Source of the DNA: Methyloceanibacter sp.
GTDB lineage: Bacteria > Pseudomonadota > Alphaproteobacteria > Rhizobiales > Methyloligellaceae
Length of the DNA stretch: 16,365 nt
Assembly (NCBI GenBank): GCA_025449615.1
Contig: JANWJA010000031.1
Location: forward strand, 1-16,365
Direction of reading: 5' to 3'
The notes beneath the pieces were generated by a model that was not told the DNA's origin, ran no database searches, and saw only the letters and a program-made list of their open reading frames with translations. Of this stretch, positions 1 to 8,418 are shown piece by piece. The position numbers and the translations under genes are program-made. Position 1 is the stretch's first letter. The number at the start of each line of letters is the position of its first letter.

Positions 1-2326
<2,326 letters not shown>

Positions 2327-2409
2327 CAATCCGCTCCCACTCCATGCTTCCCGACCCCCAAAGACAGCATCCACTTGGATGCGGCATTGGGCTTGTCGTT
2401 CCCGTGCAT

Positions 2410-2428
2410 CGAACCCAAGCCGGGTTCG
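2410..2428. other. Perfect 7-base-pair hairpin in the ctaC upstream region
   Basis: Arms CGAACCC (2410-2416) and GGGTTCG (2422-2428) are exactly complementary around a 5-base loop. It lies about 85 bases upstream of the ctaC start. If ctaC is transcribed from the A/T-rich area beyond it, the hairpin is in the ctaC mRNA leader. No U-run follows on either strand, so it is not an intrinsic terminator. Its function is not evident. Confidence 0.4.
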
Positions 2429-2450
2429 CCATCGTTCCGGTCAAAGCAAA

Positions 2451-2504
2451 GGGGGCGCGAAAGAATGATCGCGGTCCCGGCGTCGCCCCCAGCTTTTGTT
2501 TTTT
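2451..2504 (+). terminator. Terminator-like hairpin plus T-run, plus-strand orientation
   Basis: GGGGGCG (2451-2457) pairs perfectly with CGCCCCC (2484-2490). On the plus strand the right arm is followed within three bases by TTTT-G-TTTTTT (2494-2504). An alternative inner stem, CGCG (2456-2459) with CGCG (2470-2473), overlaps the left arm. The 26-base spacer is long for a terminator, and no plus-strand gene lies directly upstream. It could block antisense transcription coming out of ctaC or simply be a leader hairpin for ctaC on the other strand. Low to moderate confidence. Confidence 0.35.
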
Positions 2505-2791
2505 GCATTCAAACCGCGGGTAAACGAAATTTAAATGCTCTTTTCCCAGTTCAAATCATAAAGGCTTAAAGTTGGCAACAGCCATGATTTGCGGCCGCGC
2601 TGCGGCATATGCACGCTTGAGGAGCCGTAAAGCCAAGGAGTTCCAAGCATTTCGGCAACAGGTCGAACTTTAGCCCCAATGCTCGGCGATGCGGTTTTCC
2701 TAAGCGTGGATCGACACTATCAAGCGGTCTGCCCGCGGATTAGTGTGGGCGCGCGATTCGCTTGGCCTGGTGTGCGCTTGAAACCCAACCG

Positions 2792-3394
2792 ATGATCCAA
2801 CCGCAAAACACAAAGCTTCCGAACTTGCGCGCGCCGATCTCGTTCTGCGTCGGGCTGCTATTGGCGCTCGGCGGCACCGGTGCCGTCGACGCGCAAGGTG
2901 CCTCACCAGACGCCGCCGCAACGGCAGCGCCATCGGCAGCCGCAGCGGCTGTGGATACCGAGCCAGGAAGCGTGGTGCGCGCGACACATGGCGCTTGGCA
3001 GGTCAGCTGCCGCACGCCGGCGGGCGCCAAGGAAGAGAAATGCGCTCTGGTGCAGAGCGTCACCGCCGAGGACAGGCCAAATGTCGGTCTTACCGTACTG
3101 TTCTACAAAGCCGAGAGCGAGGACAAGAAGCTGTTGCGCGTCGTCGTCCCGCTCGGCGTGCTGTTACCGACCGGCCTCGGCCTCAAGATCAACAATCAAG
3201 ATGTGGGCAACGCGCCGTTTCTGAAATGCAGCCGCAAAGGCTGCATCGCCGAGGTCGTGCTGCAAGACGAGGTCATCAAGAAGATGAAAGGCGGCGGCAC
3301 CGCAATGTTTATCATCTTCGACACGCCGGAGGCCGGGATCGGCATCCCGATCTCGCTGCAAGGTTTCGATCAGGCCTTGGCCGCACTCAAGTAA
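2792..3394 (+). CDS. Invasion-associated locus B (IalB) family periplasmic protein
   Basis: Secreted protein of the IalB family. In Bartonella, IalB is needed for erythrocyte invasion; free-living alphaproteobacteria have many homologues of unknown role, so no invasion function should be assumed. From ATG 2792 the product is 200 residues. A signal peptide is clear: a short basic start, a hydrophobic core (about residues 15-30), and VDA before Q35. An Ala/Pro-rich linker (37-55) follows, then the domain beginning HGAWQVSC. Four cysteines, C73, C84, C146 and C151 (the last two in CSRKGC), have the family spacing and probably form two disulfides. An in-frame TTG at 2762 would add ten residues before the signal peptide and is less likely. 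No strong ribosome site is visible. It is divergent from ctaC and convergent with gshA. Confidence 0.85.
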   Translation: MIQPQNTKLPNLRAPISFCVGLLLALGGTGAVDAQGASPDAAATAAPSAAAAAVDTEPGSVVRATHGAWQVSCRTPAGAKEEKCALVQSVTAEDRPNVGLTVLFYKAESEDKKLLRVVVPLGVLLPTGLGLKINNQDVGNAPFLKCSRKGCIAEVVLQDEVIKKMKGGGTAMFIIFDTPEAGIGIPISLQGFDQALAALK

Positions 3395-3402
3395 TTCAGC
3401 GC

Positions 3403-3441
3403 AAAAAAATCGGCGGCAGAAAAGGAGCATCTGCCGCCGAT
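3403..3441 (-). terminator. Intrinsic terminator for gshA (minus strand)
   Basis: A perfect 12-base-pair stem (ATCGGCGGCAGA at 3409-3420 with TCTGCCGCCGAT at 3430-3441) encloses a 9-base loop. On the minus strand it is followed by seven consecutive T residues (3409 down to 3403), the classic rho-independent form. It lies about 140 bases beyond the gshA stop and just after the ialB-family stop. On the plus strand no T-run follows, so it would stop plus-strand transcription less well. A second small hairpin, TCCGTC (3445-3450) with GACGGA (3455-3460), sits beside it. Confidence 0.85.
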
Positions 3442-3580
3442 ATATCCGTCGGGGGACGGACGAACGCCTCACCCGTGCAGGGTAGCAGGAGAGACGATCA
3501 CTTAAGTCGGAGATGGTTACTGGCGTTAGGGTTTTCAAGGCAGGCTTTGGCACTTGAAAACGATCAGGTTCCTAACAGCG

Positions 3581-4960
3581 TCAAAACGCCCGCGCCTCGA
3601 ACACTTTGTCGATATTGCCCTTCCAGTCGTTCCTATAGTCGGCGAGCAAGAGGTCGGCCGGCGAGCGGCCCTGCTCCAGGAGTTCGATCAGCGGCAAAAG
3701 GGCAACGCTTTCGTCGTTGCCGTTCTGATCGAGGCGGTTGCGGCGTTTCAGACCAGTCTCGGCGAGAAATGCGACTTGGCGCGCGATGTCGAGCACGTTC
3801 GACTTGCGGAACGGTGTCGCAAACCCAAGGCGCGGAACGGAATCGCGCAAGGCTTCGCGCTCCGGCATTGTCCAATCCTTGATCAGGGCGTAGGCCGCAT
3901 CGAGCGTGTCGTTGTCGTAGAGGAGCCCGACCCAGAGGGCGGGCAGCGCCCAGAGCGCCGGCAAAGTTCCGGCATCGGCGCCGCGCATTTCCAGGAAGCG
4001 CTTCAATCTCACATCGGGGAACAGCGTGGTGAGGTGATCGCGCCAATTTTCCAGCGTCGGACGCTCGCCGGGGAGAGCCGGCAATTTGCCGCCGAGAAAA
4101 TCGCGGAACGAGGCTCCTGCAACATCAATGTAACGACCGTCGCGATAAACGAAATACATCGGCACATCGAGCGCGTAGTCGACATAACGCTCAAAGCCCA
4201 TGCCGTTCTCAAAGGCAAAGGGGAGTGAGCCAGTGCGATGTGGATCGGTGTCGCGCCAGATCTCGGCTCGATAAGATTGAAAGCCGTTGGGCTTGCCTTC
4301 GGTGAAGGGCGAGTTGGCGAAGATCGCGGTCGCGATCGGCTGTAGCGCCAAACCGACGCGGAGCTTCTTGACCATGTCGGCTTCGCTGCCGAAGTCGAGA
4401 TTGACCTGCACGGTCGCGGTGCGGAACATCATGTTCAGCCCGAGCTTGCCGACCTTCGGCATGTAGCGCGCCATGATCCGATAGCGCTCTTTGGGCATGA
4501 CCGGGGTCTCTGCCAGAGTCCATTTCGGGGAGAAGCCGAGGCCCAAGAACCCGATGCCGAGTTCGCCGCCGACCTCCTTCACCTCGATGAGATGCTGGTG
4601 GGTTTCTTCGTAGGTCTGATGCAAATTCTCCAGTGGCGGACCCGACAACTCGAGTTGACCGCCTGGCTCCAGACTGATGACGCCGCCTTTCGAACAGTCC
4701 TGTCTCTGCAAAGCGATAATGTTGCCCTGCTCCAAGACCGGTTCACCGCAGCGCCGTTGCAAGCCAGTCAACAAGGCGGCGATACCGCGCTCGCCCTCGT
4801 ACGGCACCGGAGAATCATCTTTCTCATAGAAGCAGAATTTTTCATGCTCGGTGCCGATCCGCCAATCGCTGTCCGGCTTCACGCCAGCTTCAAGCTCCGC
4901 GACGAGTTCGTCGCGAGAGTCTATGAACGGGGTGTCCGCGTCCCCTACCCGCGTCGACAT
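3581..4960 (-). CDS. gshA: Glutamate-cysteine ligase, plant/alphaproteobacterial type
   Basis: ATP-dependent ligase that joins glutamate and cysteine to gamma-glutamylcysteine, the first step of cytoplasmic glutathione synthesis. The 459-residue product has the length of the plant-type class, which is distinct from the E. coli GshA class. Visible landmarks are GTEHEKF (36-42), LEPGGQLELSG (97-107), the PVMPKERYRIM segment (153-163) and the beta-strand TATVQVNLDF (181-190), which form the ATP/glutamate site in this family. GGAG lies 8 bases before ATG 4960, supporting the start. It lies 129 bases downstream of rsmE on the same strand and may be co-transcribed with it; an intrinsic terminator at 3403-3441 ends the transcript. 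The sequence is intact with no odd features. Confidence 0.96.
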   Translation of the reverse strand: MSTRVGDADTPFIDSRDELVAELEAGVKPDSDWRIGTEHEKFCFYEKDDSPVPYEGERGIAALLTGLQRRCGEPVLEQGNIIALQRQDCSKGGVISLEPGGQLELSGPPLENLHQTYEETHQHLIEVKEVGGELGIGFLGLGFSPKWTLAETPVMPKERYRIMARYMPKVGKLGLNMMFRTATVQVNLDFGSEADMVKKLRVGLALQPIATAIFANSPFTEGKPNGFQSYRAEIWRDTDPHRTGSLPFAFENGMGFERYVDYALDVPMYFVYRDGRYIDVAGASFRDFLGGKLPALPGERPTLENWRDHLTTLFPDVRLKRFLEMRGADAGTLPALWALPALWVGLLYDNDTLDAAYALIKDWTMPEREALRDSVPRLGFATPFRKSNVLDIARQVAFLAETGLKRRNRLDQNGNDESVALLPLIELLEQGRSPADLLLADYRNDWKGNIDKVFEARAF

Positions 4961-5011
4961 GAGACGAACTCCGCTTTTAGAGAATGATTTGCTAAGCCAG
5001 GAGCTAAGGAA

Positions 5012-5051
5012 CGCTTCGCCGGTCTCGCCACAATGTTACGCATGCGAAGCG
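5012..5051. other. 8-base inverted repeat between rsmE and gshA
   Basis: CGCTTCGC (5012-5019) is exactly complementary to GCGAAGCG (5044-5051), with a 24-base spacer that contributes part of a GCATGC palindrome. It falls in the 129-base gap between the rsmE stop and the gshA start. There is no T-run on the minus strand, so it is not a normal terminator. It could be an operator or mRNA structure for gshA, or chance. Confidence 0.3.
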
Positions 5052-5089
5052 CGGCCTTTATGACGCTCCCCTGGAGCGCCTGGCAAGTG

Positions 5090-5821
5090 CTAGCGCCAAT
5101 CACCTAACACAGCATTGACGAGCGACAGAGCGGCGACTGCGGCCGTGTCCGCGCGCATGATGCGAAGGCCAAGCGAAATGGGCACAACGAAAGTCTGTTT
5201 TAGGAGAAGCGCGCGCTCGTCGGCTTCGAACCCACCCTCGGGGCCGATCAGAACAGCGAGCGGCCCGCGCCTTTGCGCCGCCAGGCCCGCGAGCGGCGAA
5301 GCGGTTGGCGCTTGCTCGTCGGCGAAGATGAGGAGGCGATCTTGGTCCCAAGTTTCGAGCAGCTTCGACAATTTTTCGGGAGCCTCGATCTCGGGAACGC
5401 GCAAAATGCCGCATTGCTCGGCAGCCTCAATGGCATTGGCGCGAAGTCGCGTTTCATTGATGCGTTCGGCCATGGTCCGGCGCGTAAGCACAGGTCTCAG
5501 CCGGCTTACGCCGAGCTCGGTCGCCTTTTGCACCATGTAATCGAGGCGCGCCCGCTTTAGCGGCGCGAACAAATAGTGCAGATCCGGGCCTTCGGTTTGG
5601 GGCCTTTCCTGCTTGCCAATGTTGAGTTTCGCCGATTTGCGGCCACTCGCGGCAAGGTTCGCGCGCCATTCGCCGTCTATGCCGTTAAATACAAGGACTT
5701 CGTCGCCGGCCTTGCATCGCATAACGTTGATAAGGTAGTGCGCCTGTGCGGGATCGAGGGCAAGTTCTCCCCTTGAGACCAATGGCGCGGCAACGAACAG
5801 TCTGGTGAGTTTGGACGACAT
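5090..5821 (-). CDS. rsmE: 16S rRNA (uracil-1498-N3)-methyltransferase
   Basis: SPOUT-class methyltransferase that uses S-adenosylmethionine to methylate N3 of U1498 in 16S rRNA of the 30S subunit. The product from ATG 5821 is 243 residues, the usual family length. An N-terminal PUA-like RNA-binding part contains HYLINVMR (28-35). The trefoil-knot catalytic domain follows: APLKRARLDYMVQKATELG (86-104), EAAEQCGI (132-139), LIGPEGGFEADE (191-202) and the knot motif LGLRIMRADTAAVAAL (217-232). In-frame ATGs at 5905, 5875 and 5845 would extend it by up to 28 residues into the divergent ubiA gene. I prefer 5821 because MSSKLTRLFV matches the usual family N-terminus, although no strong ribosome site is visible. 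It is probably the first gene of an rsmE-gshA unit. Confidence 0.94.
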   Translation of the reverse strand: MSSKLTRLFVAAPLVSRGELALDPAQAHYLINVMRCKAGDEVLVFNGIDGEWRANLAASGRKSAKLNIGKQERPQTEGPDLHYLFAPLKRARLDYMVQKATELGVSRLRPVLTRRTMAERINETRLRANAIEAAEQCGILRVPEIEAPEKLSKLLETWDQDRLLIFADEQAPTASPLAGLAAQRRGPLAVLIGPEGGFEADERALLLKQTFVVPISLGLRIMRADTAAVAALSLVNAVLGDWR

Positions 5822-5873
5822 GGCGCAAGGCTTCGGATCGGACATTCCAACCAGCAAGGTGCAAGCAGAAGAC

Positions 5874-6821
5874 ATGTCGCGCCTCGCACCACAAGGAAAA
5901 ACCATCGCGGACGCAGAACCCGAAAATGTCGCCGACCGTTTCGCCCCGTTTTCAATTCTGCCCTATGTCAGGCTTGCGCGGATCGATCGTCCGATCGGAA
6001 TCTGGTTGCTGGTGCTGCCCTGCTTCTGGGCGGTGGCGCTGGCCTATCGCGGCACCGGCGCCGCCTACCCCGATCCAACCACGCTTCTCCTCTTTGCGCT
6101 TGGCGCCATCGTCATGCGTGGCGCCGGCTGCAGCTATAACGACATTATCGATCGCGAGATCGATGCCGGTGTGGCGCGGACGAGATCGCGGCCGCTGCCG
6201 AGTGGCGCCGTCACATTGCGGCAAGCGTCGATCTTCATGGGCATCCTCTCGCTGATCGGACTTGCGGTACTGCTCAGCTTCAACAGCTTCACCATCCTAC
6301 TCGGGCTAGGCGTGCTTCCGATCGTCGCGCTCTATCCCTTCGTCAAGCGATACAGCTTCTGGCCGCAAGCGGTGCTGGGGCTCGCTTTCAATTGGGGCGC
6401 GCTACTTGGCTTCGCGGCGGTGCAGGGACGGCTCGGCTGGCCTGCGTTCGTCCTCTATCTCGGCGCCATCGCCTGGACCATCGGCTACGACACGATCTAC
6501 GCGCATCAAGATCGCGAGGACGATGCGCTCATCGGCATGAAATCGACCGCGCTTAAATTCGGTCGCGCGACTCGCGGCTGGCTCGTGCTGTTTTACTCGG
6601 TCGCGTGGTCGGCGATTACATTTGCCGGCGTCGCGGCTGGAGCCGAGACAATGTTCTTGCTCGGCATGGTGGGAGCCGGCGCCCAGCTCGCCTGGCAGGT
6701 GGTGACGCTCAACATCGACGATGCGGAGAATTGCCTGCGGCGATTCCGTTCGAATCGCGAGTTCGGACTTATCGTATTCGCCGCGATCCTGCTCGATATG
6801 TTTCTCGCTGCGACACTGTAA
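5874..6821 (+). CDS. ubiA: 4-hydroxybenzoate polyprenyltransferase
   Basis: Integral inner-membrane prenyltransferase that attaches the polyprenyl chain to 4-hydroxybenzoate in ubiquinone synthesis. From ATG 5874 it has 315 residues with about eight or nine hydrophobic segments. Both Mg-pyrophosphate motifs are visible: NDIIDREID (89-97), followed by the R-T-R-S-R-P-L segment, and DTIYAHQDREDD (206-217). The family N-terminus YVRLARIDRPIGIWLL is at 31-46. The start is uncertain: in-frame GTG 5805 and ATG 5820 would add 23 or 18 residues and overlap rsmE. With the shorter starts, rsmE and ubiA are divergent with only 52 bases between them. The product would supply ubiquinone to a respiratory chain whose terminal oxidase is partly encoded at the left of this window. 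Confidence 0.94.
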   Translation: MSRLAPQGKTIADAEPENVADRFAPFSILPYVRLARIDRPIGIWLLVLPCFWAVALAYRGTGAAYPDPTTLLLFALGAIVMRGAGCSYNDIIDREIDAGVARTRSRPLPSGAVTLRQASIFMGILSLIGLAVLLSFNSFTILLGLGVLPIVALYPFVKRYSFWPQAVLGLAFNWGALLGFAAVQGRLGWPAFVLYLGAIAWTIGYDTIYAHQDREDDALIGMKSTALKFGRATRGWLVLFYSVAWSAITFAGVAAGAETMFLLGMVGAGAQLAWQVVTLNIDDAENCLRRFRSNREFGLIVFAAILLDMFLAATL

Positions 6822-7143
6822 GGCCAACGCAAACACAAGGCAGATTTCGAGATTCACGTCACCTTGGTCGACGTGACGCACCTCATCAAGGCCGACTTCG
6901 TCCTCTAAGCTGATGCGGCGTCTCGCCGCGCCGGACGGGTTGCTCAAAAATGCATCGGGCCCCGGAGCTTAGCCCCGAGGCCCGGTGACGCCTTGCTGTT
7001 AGCTTCCCTTTTGGCGTTGCCTTGAGGCAGCCTTTATTGAGGCCAATCTGCCAGACAAGCCTTCCAAACCGCTTAATGGACGTTGTTAACAAGCGGTTTG
7101 CAGTGCACAATTGCAGCCATGGTTTAGAGATTCTTCCCGATCG
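6822..7143. other. 322-base intergenic region between ubiA and the CysQ-type gene
   Basis: No supported gene. The ubiA frame remains open for 28 codons past its stop, but there is no start codon or known match. Structures seen: a bulged hairpin at 6855-6875 (CACGTC with GACGTG); CGGGCC with GGCCCG at about 6957-6984, without a T-run; a direct repeat TTGAGGC at 7022 and 7037; and the 10-base inverted repeat at 7065-7100 (listed separately). The promoter of the cysQ-type gene presumably lies in the right half, but I could not place it. Confidence 0.5.
7065..7100. promoter_or_regulatory. Perfect 10-base inverted repeat upstream of the CysQ-type gene
   Basis: CAAACCGCTT (7065-7074) and AAGCGGTTTG (7091-7100) are exactly complementary around a 16-base spacer that includes GTTAAC. 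The right arm ends 43 bases before the ATG at 7144. No T-run follows, so it is not an intrinsic terminator. The position suits an operator for a dimeric repressor or a hairpin in the mRNA leader. No regulator gene is adjacent and I do not recognise the half-site. Confidence 0.4.
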
Positions 7144-7962
7144 ATGACAGCCTTGAAACATAAAGAATCCGCGCCATCGCTGGACGCGGACTACGAGCTA
7201 CTTAAGACCGCGGTAAGAGATGCCGGCGCGCTTGCGCTGTCCTACTTCCGGCAAGAGATTACGGTGCAGAAGAAGCTCGACGGCTCGGAGGTGAGCGAAG
7301 CGGATCTCGCGGCCAACGCGCTGCTGCAACGCGAGCTCGAGGGCGCCCGCCCAGATTACGGCTGGTTGTCGGAAGAGTCCGAGGACAGCGCCAAGCGGCT
7401 CACCCGGTCGCGGGTTTGGGTGATCGATCCGATCGACGGCACCAACGCCTTCTTGCGTCATAACCCGGAATGGACTGTCTCGGCAGCTTTGGTCGAGGGA
7501 TCGACGCCCGTGATCGGCGTGGTTTACAATCCGGCGCGGCAAGAGCTGTTTCACGCAATCAAGGGTCACGGCGCGTTCCTGAATGGCAGGCCGATCCATG
7601 TCAGCGGGCAAGAGGGCCTCGAAGGCGCGCATCTGATCGCAAGCGGCGGCTTGTTCAAAAAGAAGATCTGGACCGAGCCTTGGCCCGAGGTCGAGACGGC
7701 ATGGGTCAACTCAGTGGCCTATCGCTTGGCTCTGGTTGCTTGCAGCCGCGCTGATGCCACGATCTCGCTCTCGGCAAAAGCGGAATGGGATCTGGCGGCA
7801 GGCGTGCTCATTGTCGAGGAGGCCGGCGGCGTCGTCACCGATCATCGCGGCGAACCCCTGATCTTTAATCGCGCCGTGCCGCGCTTCCCTAGTCTCGTCG
7901 CGGCACCCCCCGGGCTCCACGTTCATCTGATCGAGCGTACAAGCCGCATCGACCGGCAGTGA
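7144..7962 (+). CDS. cysQ: CysQ/inositol monophosphatase-family phosphatase
   Basis: Mg-dependent phosphatase of the IMPase superfamily, probably a 3'(2'),5'-bisphosphate nucleotidase that hydrolyses PAP to AMP in the cytoplasm; inositol-phosphate or another sugar-phosphate activity cannot be excluded. The 272-residue product has the length and motifs of the family: metal ligands E77/E78 in LSEES, D95 and D98 in DPIDGT (95-100), and D216 in the WD of AEWDLAAG (213-220). I chose ATG 7144; the only longer option is a TTG at 7111 that adds 11 unremarkable residues. The ribosome site is weak. It is followed by DUF4170, and from memory this pair often sits near lipid A/Kdo genes in Hyphomicrobiales. 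A perfect inverted repeat lies upstream, and a hairpin encloses the stop codon. Confidence 0.85.
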   Translation: MTALKHKESAPSLDADYELLKTAVRDAGALALSYFRQEITVQKKLDGSEVSEADLAANALLQRELEGARPDYGWLSEESEDSAKRLTRSRVWVIDPIDGTNAFLRHNPEWTVSAALVEGSTPVIGVVYNPARQELFHAIKGHGAFLNGRPIHVSGQEGLEGAHLIASGGLFKKKIWTEPWPEVETAWVNSVAYRLALVACSRADATISLSAKAEWDLAAGVLIVEEAGGVVTDHRGEPLIFNRAVPRFPSLVAAPPGLHVHLIERTSRIDRQ

Positions 7963-7971
7963 CGCTGCCGG
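7953..7971 (+). other. Hairpin with the cysQ stop codon in its loop
   Basis: CCGGCAG (7953-7959) pairs perfectly with CTGCCGG (7965-7971); the 5-base loop TGACG contains the TGA stop of the preceding gene. Only CAAAATTT follows, so intrinsic termination would be weak at best. It may stabilise or separate the two coding regions on a shared mRNA, since DUF4170 starts 41 bases later. Confidence 0.4.
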
Positions 7972-8011
7972 CAAAATTTCCATGCAAGATAGATATAGGG
8001 CTGGGGCTCCG

Positions 8012-8260
8012 ATGGCTGAGAGTGCGAAGACGAAACAATTGCTGCATCTCGTATTCGGCGGCGAGCTGACCTCGCTCGAAGGACTCGATTTCGCCGACCT
8101 CAAGAAGCTCGATATTGTCGGCATCTATCCGAATTATGCGGAGGCCTACGACGCCTGGAAAGACGCCGCGCACCGGACCGTGGACGACGCCCATATGCGG
8201 TACTTCATCGTGCATCTGCACCGGCTGCTCGATCCGGACGAGAAGGGGCCAAAGGGCTGA
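8012..8260 (+). CDS. DUF4170 family protein
   Basis: Small protein of unknown function that I recognise as DUF4170, a family known to me mainly from alphaproteobacteria. From ATG 8012 it is 82 residues, the usual length; the longer frame from ATG 7982 adds ten residues and is less likely, and GGGG lies a few bases before the chosen ATG. Typical segments are LLHLVFGGEL (10-19), LDIVGIYPNY (33-42) and AHMRYFIVHLHRLLDP (60-75). There is no signal peptide or membrane segment; it is probably cytoplasmic. It lies 49 bases after the CysQ-type gene and upstream of the lipid A genes. That placement suggests a connected role, but the sequence itself shows no biochemical activity. Confidence 0.88.
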   Translation: MAESAKTKQLLHLVFGGELTSLEGLDFADLKKLDIVGIYPNYAEAYDAWKDAAHRTVDDAHMRYFIVHLHRLLDPDEKGPKG

Positions 8261-8330
8261 TTGCGAAGGGCCCTGGGTCGCCATATTCGGCTGAAGGCCG
8301 TCGCAACTGGACTAGATTCAAGAGTTTTTT
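8261..8330 (+). terminator. Possible weak terminator after DUF4170
   Basis: TTGCGA (8261-8266), directly after the DUF4170 stop, pairs with TCGCAA (8301-8306). GGCC at 8269-8272 and 8296-8299 extends the stem with bulges around a 23-base loop. A run of six T (8325-8330) occurs, but 18 bases after the stem, further than a standard intrinsic terminator allows. If functional, it would separate the cysQ-DUF4170 unit from the ABC gene at 8419. Low confidence. Confidence 0.25.
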
Positions 8331-8418
8331 CGCCTTAGAGCCCACCGACGCGGCGTGCTAGAAGGTGGCCAGTCATTCGCTCAAGGACGGTTAAGCGCAA
8401 GATTTCAGAGGGGAGCGC

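Larger units (their letters stand above)
2327..2791. other. 465-base divergent intergenic region between ctaC and the ialB-family gene
   Basis: This region must hold the 5' ends of both divergent genes. The ctaC-proximal half contains two hairpins (listed separately). From about 2490 to 2575 the DNA is markedly A/T-rich against a GC-rich background, with T-runs and a TTTAAAT stretch; this is the likeliest place for promoters, but I could not fix a convincing -35/-10 pair on either strand. A 60-codon minus-strand frame runs from ATG 2508 to a TGA that overlaps the ctaC ATG. A 29-codon plus-strand frame (2584-2673) is also present without a clear ribosome site. Neither resembles a family I know. 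An 8-base direct repeat, GGCAACAG, recurs at 2574 and 2654. Confidence 0.5.

Noticed and set aside
2574..2661. Direct repeat GGCAACAG at 2574 and 2654, 80 bases apart
   Set aside because: Only two copies of eight bases in a 465-base region; not enough to call a regulatory repeat.
2584..2673. 29-codon plus-strand small ORF in the ctaC-ialB gap
   Set aside because: No clear ribosome site and no recognisable similarity; short open frames of this size are expected by chance.
3442..3580. GC-rich segment after the gshA terminator considered as a riboswitch or small RNA
   Set aside because: Only one short hairpin is visible and I could not match the segment to any known riboswitch core on either strand.
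6822..6911. 28-codon open extension after the ubiA stop
   Set aside because: ubiA already has a normal family length and end; the extension has no start codon and no known similarity, so neither a lost tail nor a separate gene is supported.
6402..6947. 181-codon minus-strand frame antisense to the end of ubiA
   Set aside because: Most of it overlaps ubiA, which is certain; the part beyond ubiA has no family resemblance or ribosome site.
6950..6985. CGGGCC/GGCCCG stem after ubiA considered as a terminator
   Set aside because: The stem is interrupted and no T-run follows on the plus strand.
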